Origin: Candidatus Equinaster intestinalis
GTDB lineage: Bacteria > Bacillota_A > Clostridia > Oscillospirales > Acutalibacteraceae
NCBI GenBank assembly: GCA_018065375.1
Contig: JAGHTJ010000137.1
Span: forward strand, 1 to 7,558
Length of the DNA stretch: 7,558 nt
Reading direction: 5' to 3'
A model generated the notes under the pieces. That model was not told the DNA's origin and did no database searches. It was given only the letters and a program-made list of their open reading frames with translations. Positions 6,332 through 7,558 of the stretch are shown piece by piece. How positions within the stretch are numbered: the stretch's first letter is position 1; each line of letters begins with the position of its first letter. Both the position numbers and the translations under genes were made by a program.

Positions 6332-7558
6332 ATACAAAAAGCGCAATGTTAAAAAGCAGAATAAGCGCATTAAAAATGCAATAAACAATGATATTAAAAT
6401 GACTCCCGCCAAAAAAATCAAGAGCAAATCGCATACTGAAGCAAAACCGCAAAAGTCGGCAAAGCCCTCGTCTCAGCCCACTCATAAAAAAATCAGGGTA
6501 ATTAAAGGCGGCAAAAAGAATTTCAAACGGTTAAGACTGCTTTTAATCGGTATTTTGATTTGCCTTATCGGCGGTATTGTTTTGTCTTCGTGCCTATTGC
6601 CTACGGGACTATACGATTATCTGCAAAATATGTCCGCAATTTCGGGCTCGGGCAGCGGTTTTCCGCAAGCCTTATCGGGCGGAAATATTTCAAATATTCT
6701 GAGTTCGCAGAAATACTTTTTAATAGCATCGGATACCAATGTAGTAGGGTATAATATCAAAGGCAAAAACATTTTTTCATATCAGCACGGTTACGAAATT
6801 CCCGTTATCAAATCTTCAAAAACAAGATTTTTGATTTACAGCCAGGGTTCGGTTGATTTCGGCATATATAACTATAAGAAAAATCTTAAAACCGCACAAA
6901 CCGCCAATCCCATTTTAGCTGCGGCTGTAAGCGATTCGGGCTATTACGCACTCGCCACTCAGTCTGACAGCTATGCTTCGCAACTAACCGTCTATAATAA
7001 CAAGCACGAGCAGGTTTATCAGTGGTTTTGCTCCGATTATATTATTAACGATGTAATACTTTCGGACAACGGAAAGAGCGTTGCGGTTTCGGTATTTAAT
7101 GCTCAAAACGGATTTTTCAATTCCCGCATTTATATACTCGGTTATTCTTCTGCTACACCCGAAAAAATCATTGAATACAATAATGATTTGATAACCGCCT
7201 TGAAATCTTACAATAACAAAGGATTTTTCGCGATATTCGAAAATAAAGCAGAGCATATAAGTTGGCATAATTTTTCTGCGCAGTCTTACACATTCGAAAA
7301 CAATGTGATTTTCGCCAGAGGAACCGAAAAGTATTCGCTTATTGCCACTTGCAGAGAAGCAAATATAGGTGATAACACAGTTTATGTTTTCGATAATAAA
7401 GGCTCAAAGCTCACAAGTTTTGATTTTGAAAATGAGATACGCAATATCACTGTTAAGGGCAAGTACATTTATATTTTAGGCGACCGTAAAATTTTCCTGT
7501 ACAGTGTGGGCGGTGAGCTGTTAAACGAAACTGACTGTGATTTCGGCGTTGAACATAT
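6324..7558 (+). CDS. Membrane-anchored protein with beta-propeller-like repeats, DUF5711-like (3' end beyond the window)
   Basis: The reading frame is open from TTG 6324 to the right edge (411 codons, no stop), so the gene is incomplete. Residues 1-70 form a lysine-rich, low-complexity tail (for example KPQKSAKPSSQPTHKK at 41-56), which should be cytoplasmic. Residues about 71-92 form one hydrophobic membrane segment (LLLIGILICLIGGIV core). The rest should lie outside the membrane. It contains recurring blade-like units: a Gly or Asn-Gly turn, an aliphatic/aromatic strand, then a second strand near Tyr. Examples are VSDSGYYALAT (202-212) then LTVYNN, LSDNGKSVAVSVF (246-258) then RIYILGY, YNNKGFFAIFEN (296-307), and VKGKYIYILGD (377-387) then KIFLYSVGG. 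This resembles WD40-type beta-propellers. The overall design matches clostridial proteins of the DUF5711 family, recalled rather than searched. No catalytic residues were recognised and the function is unknown. It is translationally coupled to truA. Confidence 0.8.
   Translation, partial: MAEYKKRNVKKQNKRIKNAINNDIKMTPAKKIKSKSHTEAKPQKSAKPSSQPTHKKIRVIKGGKKNFKRLRLLLIGILICLIGGIVLSSCLLPTGLYDYLQNMSAISGSGSGFPQALSGGNISNILSSQKYFLIASDTNVVGYNIKGKNIFSYQHGYEIPVIKSSKTRFLIYSQGSVDFGIYNYKKNLKTAQTANPILAAAVSDSGYYALATQSDSYASQLTVYNNKHEQVYQWFCSDYIINDVILSDNGKSVAVSVFNAQNGFFNSRIYILGYSSATPEKIIEYNNDLITALKSYNNKGFFAIFENKAEHISWHNFSAQSYTFENNVIFARGTEKYSLIATCREANIGDNTVYVFDNKGSKLTSFDFENEIRNITVKGKYIYILGDRKIFLYSVGGELLNETDCDFGVEH

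Noticed and set aside
6411..6495. Two identical 10-base copies of seven A then TCA (6411-6420, 6486-6495) as a slippage or phase-variation site
   Set aside because: Runs of seven A also occur elsewhere in the window (for example 4147-4153), they encode the lysine-rich tail in the proper frame, and the frame is intact.
6560..6754. 64-aa frame on the + strand in another phase
   Set aside because: It overlaps the much longer open frame from 6324 that carries a good binding site, a membrane segment and repeats. It has no binding site of its own.
6984..7268. 94-aa open frame on the minus strand near the right edge
   Set aside because: It is opposite the propeller-like coding region and has no domain or ribosome binding site that I can recognise.

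Overview
The window is a compact block of core genes from a low-to-mid GC bacterium, most likely a member of the Clostridia, perhaps an Oscillospirales/Ruminococcus-type gut anaerobe. Four things support this: AGGAGG-type ribosome binding sites; TGA used as a normal stop (ruvC, ruvA, truA), so the code is standard; a RuvC-type resolvase, where Bacilli usually use RecU; and a closing gene that resembles the clostridial DUF5711 family. The lineage is an inference, since no rRNA or species-specific marker is present.

Layout: nine genes lie on the + strand and none on the - strand. Neighbours overlap by 4 or 8 bases or are separated by 3 to 11 bases. No gap is large enough for a promoter or terminator, so the block reads as one operon or part of one. 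Bases 35-2184 hold ruvC, ruvA and ruvB, the whole Holliday-junction branch-migration and resolution machine. Bases 2194-3066 encode a class I SAM-dependent methyltransferase of the RlmI/RlmK-like family without the PUA domain. Bases 3059-5578 hold ecfA1, ecfA2 and ecfT, the shared energising module of a group II ECF vitamin transporter. Bases 5588-6331 hold truA, a tRNA pseudouridine synthase. From 6324 to the right edge runs an incomplete gene for a membrane-anchored protein with a lysine-rich cytoplasmic tail and beta-propeller-like repeats.

How the genes work together: RuvA and RuvB drive branch migration and RuvC cuts the junction. EcfA1, EcfA2 and EcfT form a complex that exchanges substrate-binding S components, none of which is encoded here, so those must lie elsewhere. 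The methyltransferase and TruA point to RNA modification. Nothing seen links the recombination, transport and RNA-modification groups functionally; shared transcription is the only visible connection.

I found no mobile element, CRISPR array, RNA gene, riboswitch or terminator, and no evidence of a new multi-gene system. The points worth a second look are modest: a small hairpin over the ecfT ribosome binding site, repeated 8-base gene overlaps, three TTG starts, the ECF-truA block next to ruv genes, the methyltransferase of unknown substrate, and the poorly understood membrane protein at the right edge.
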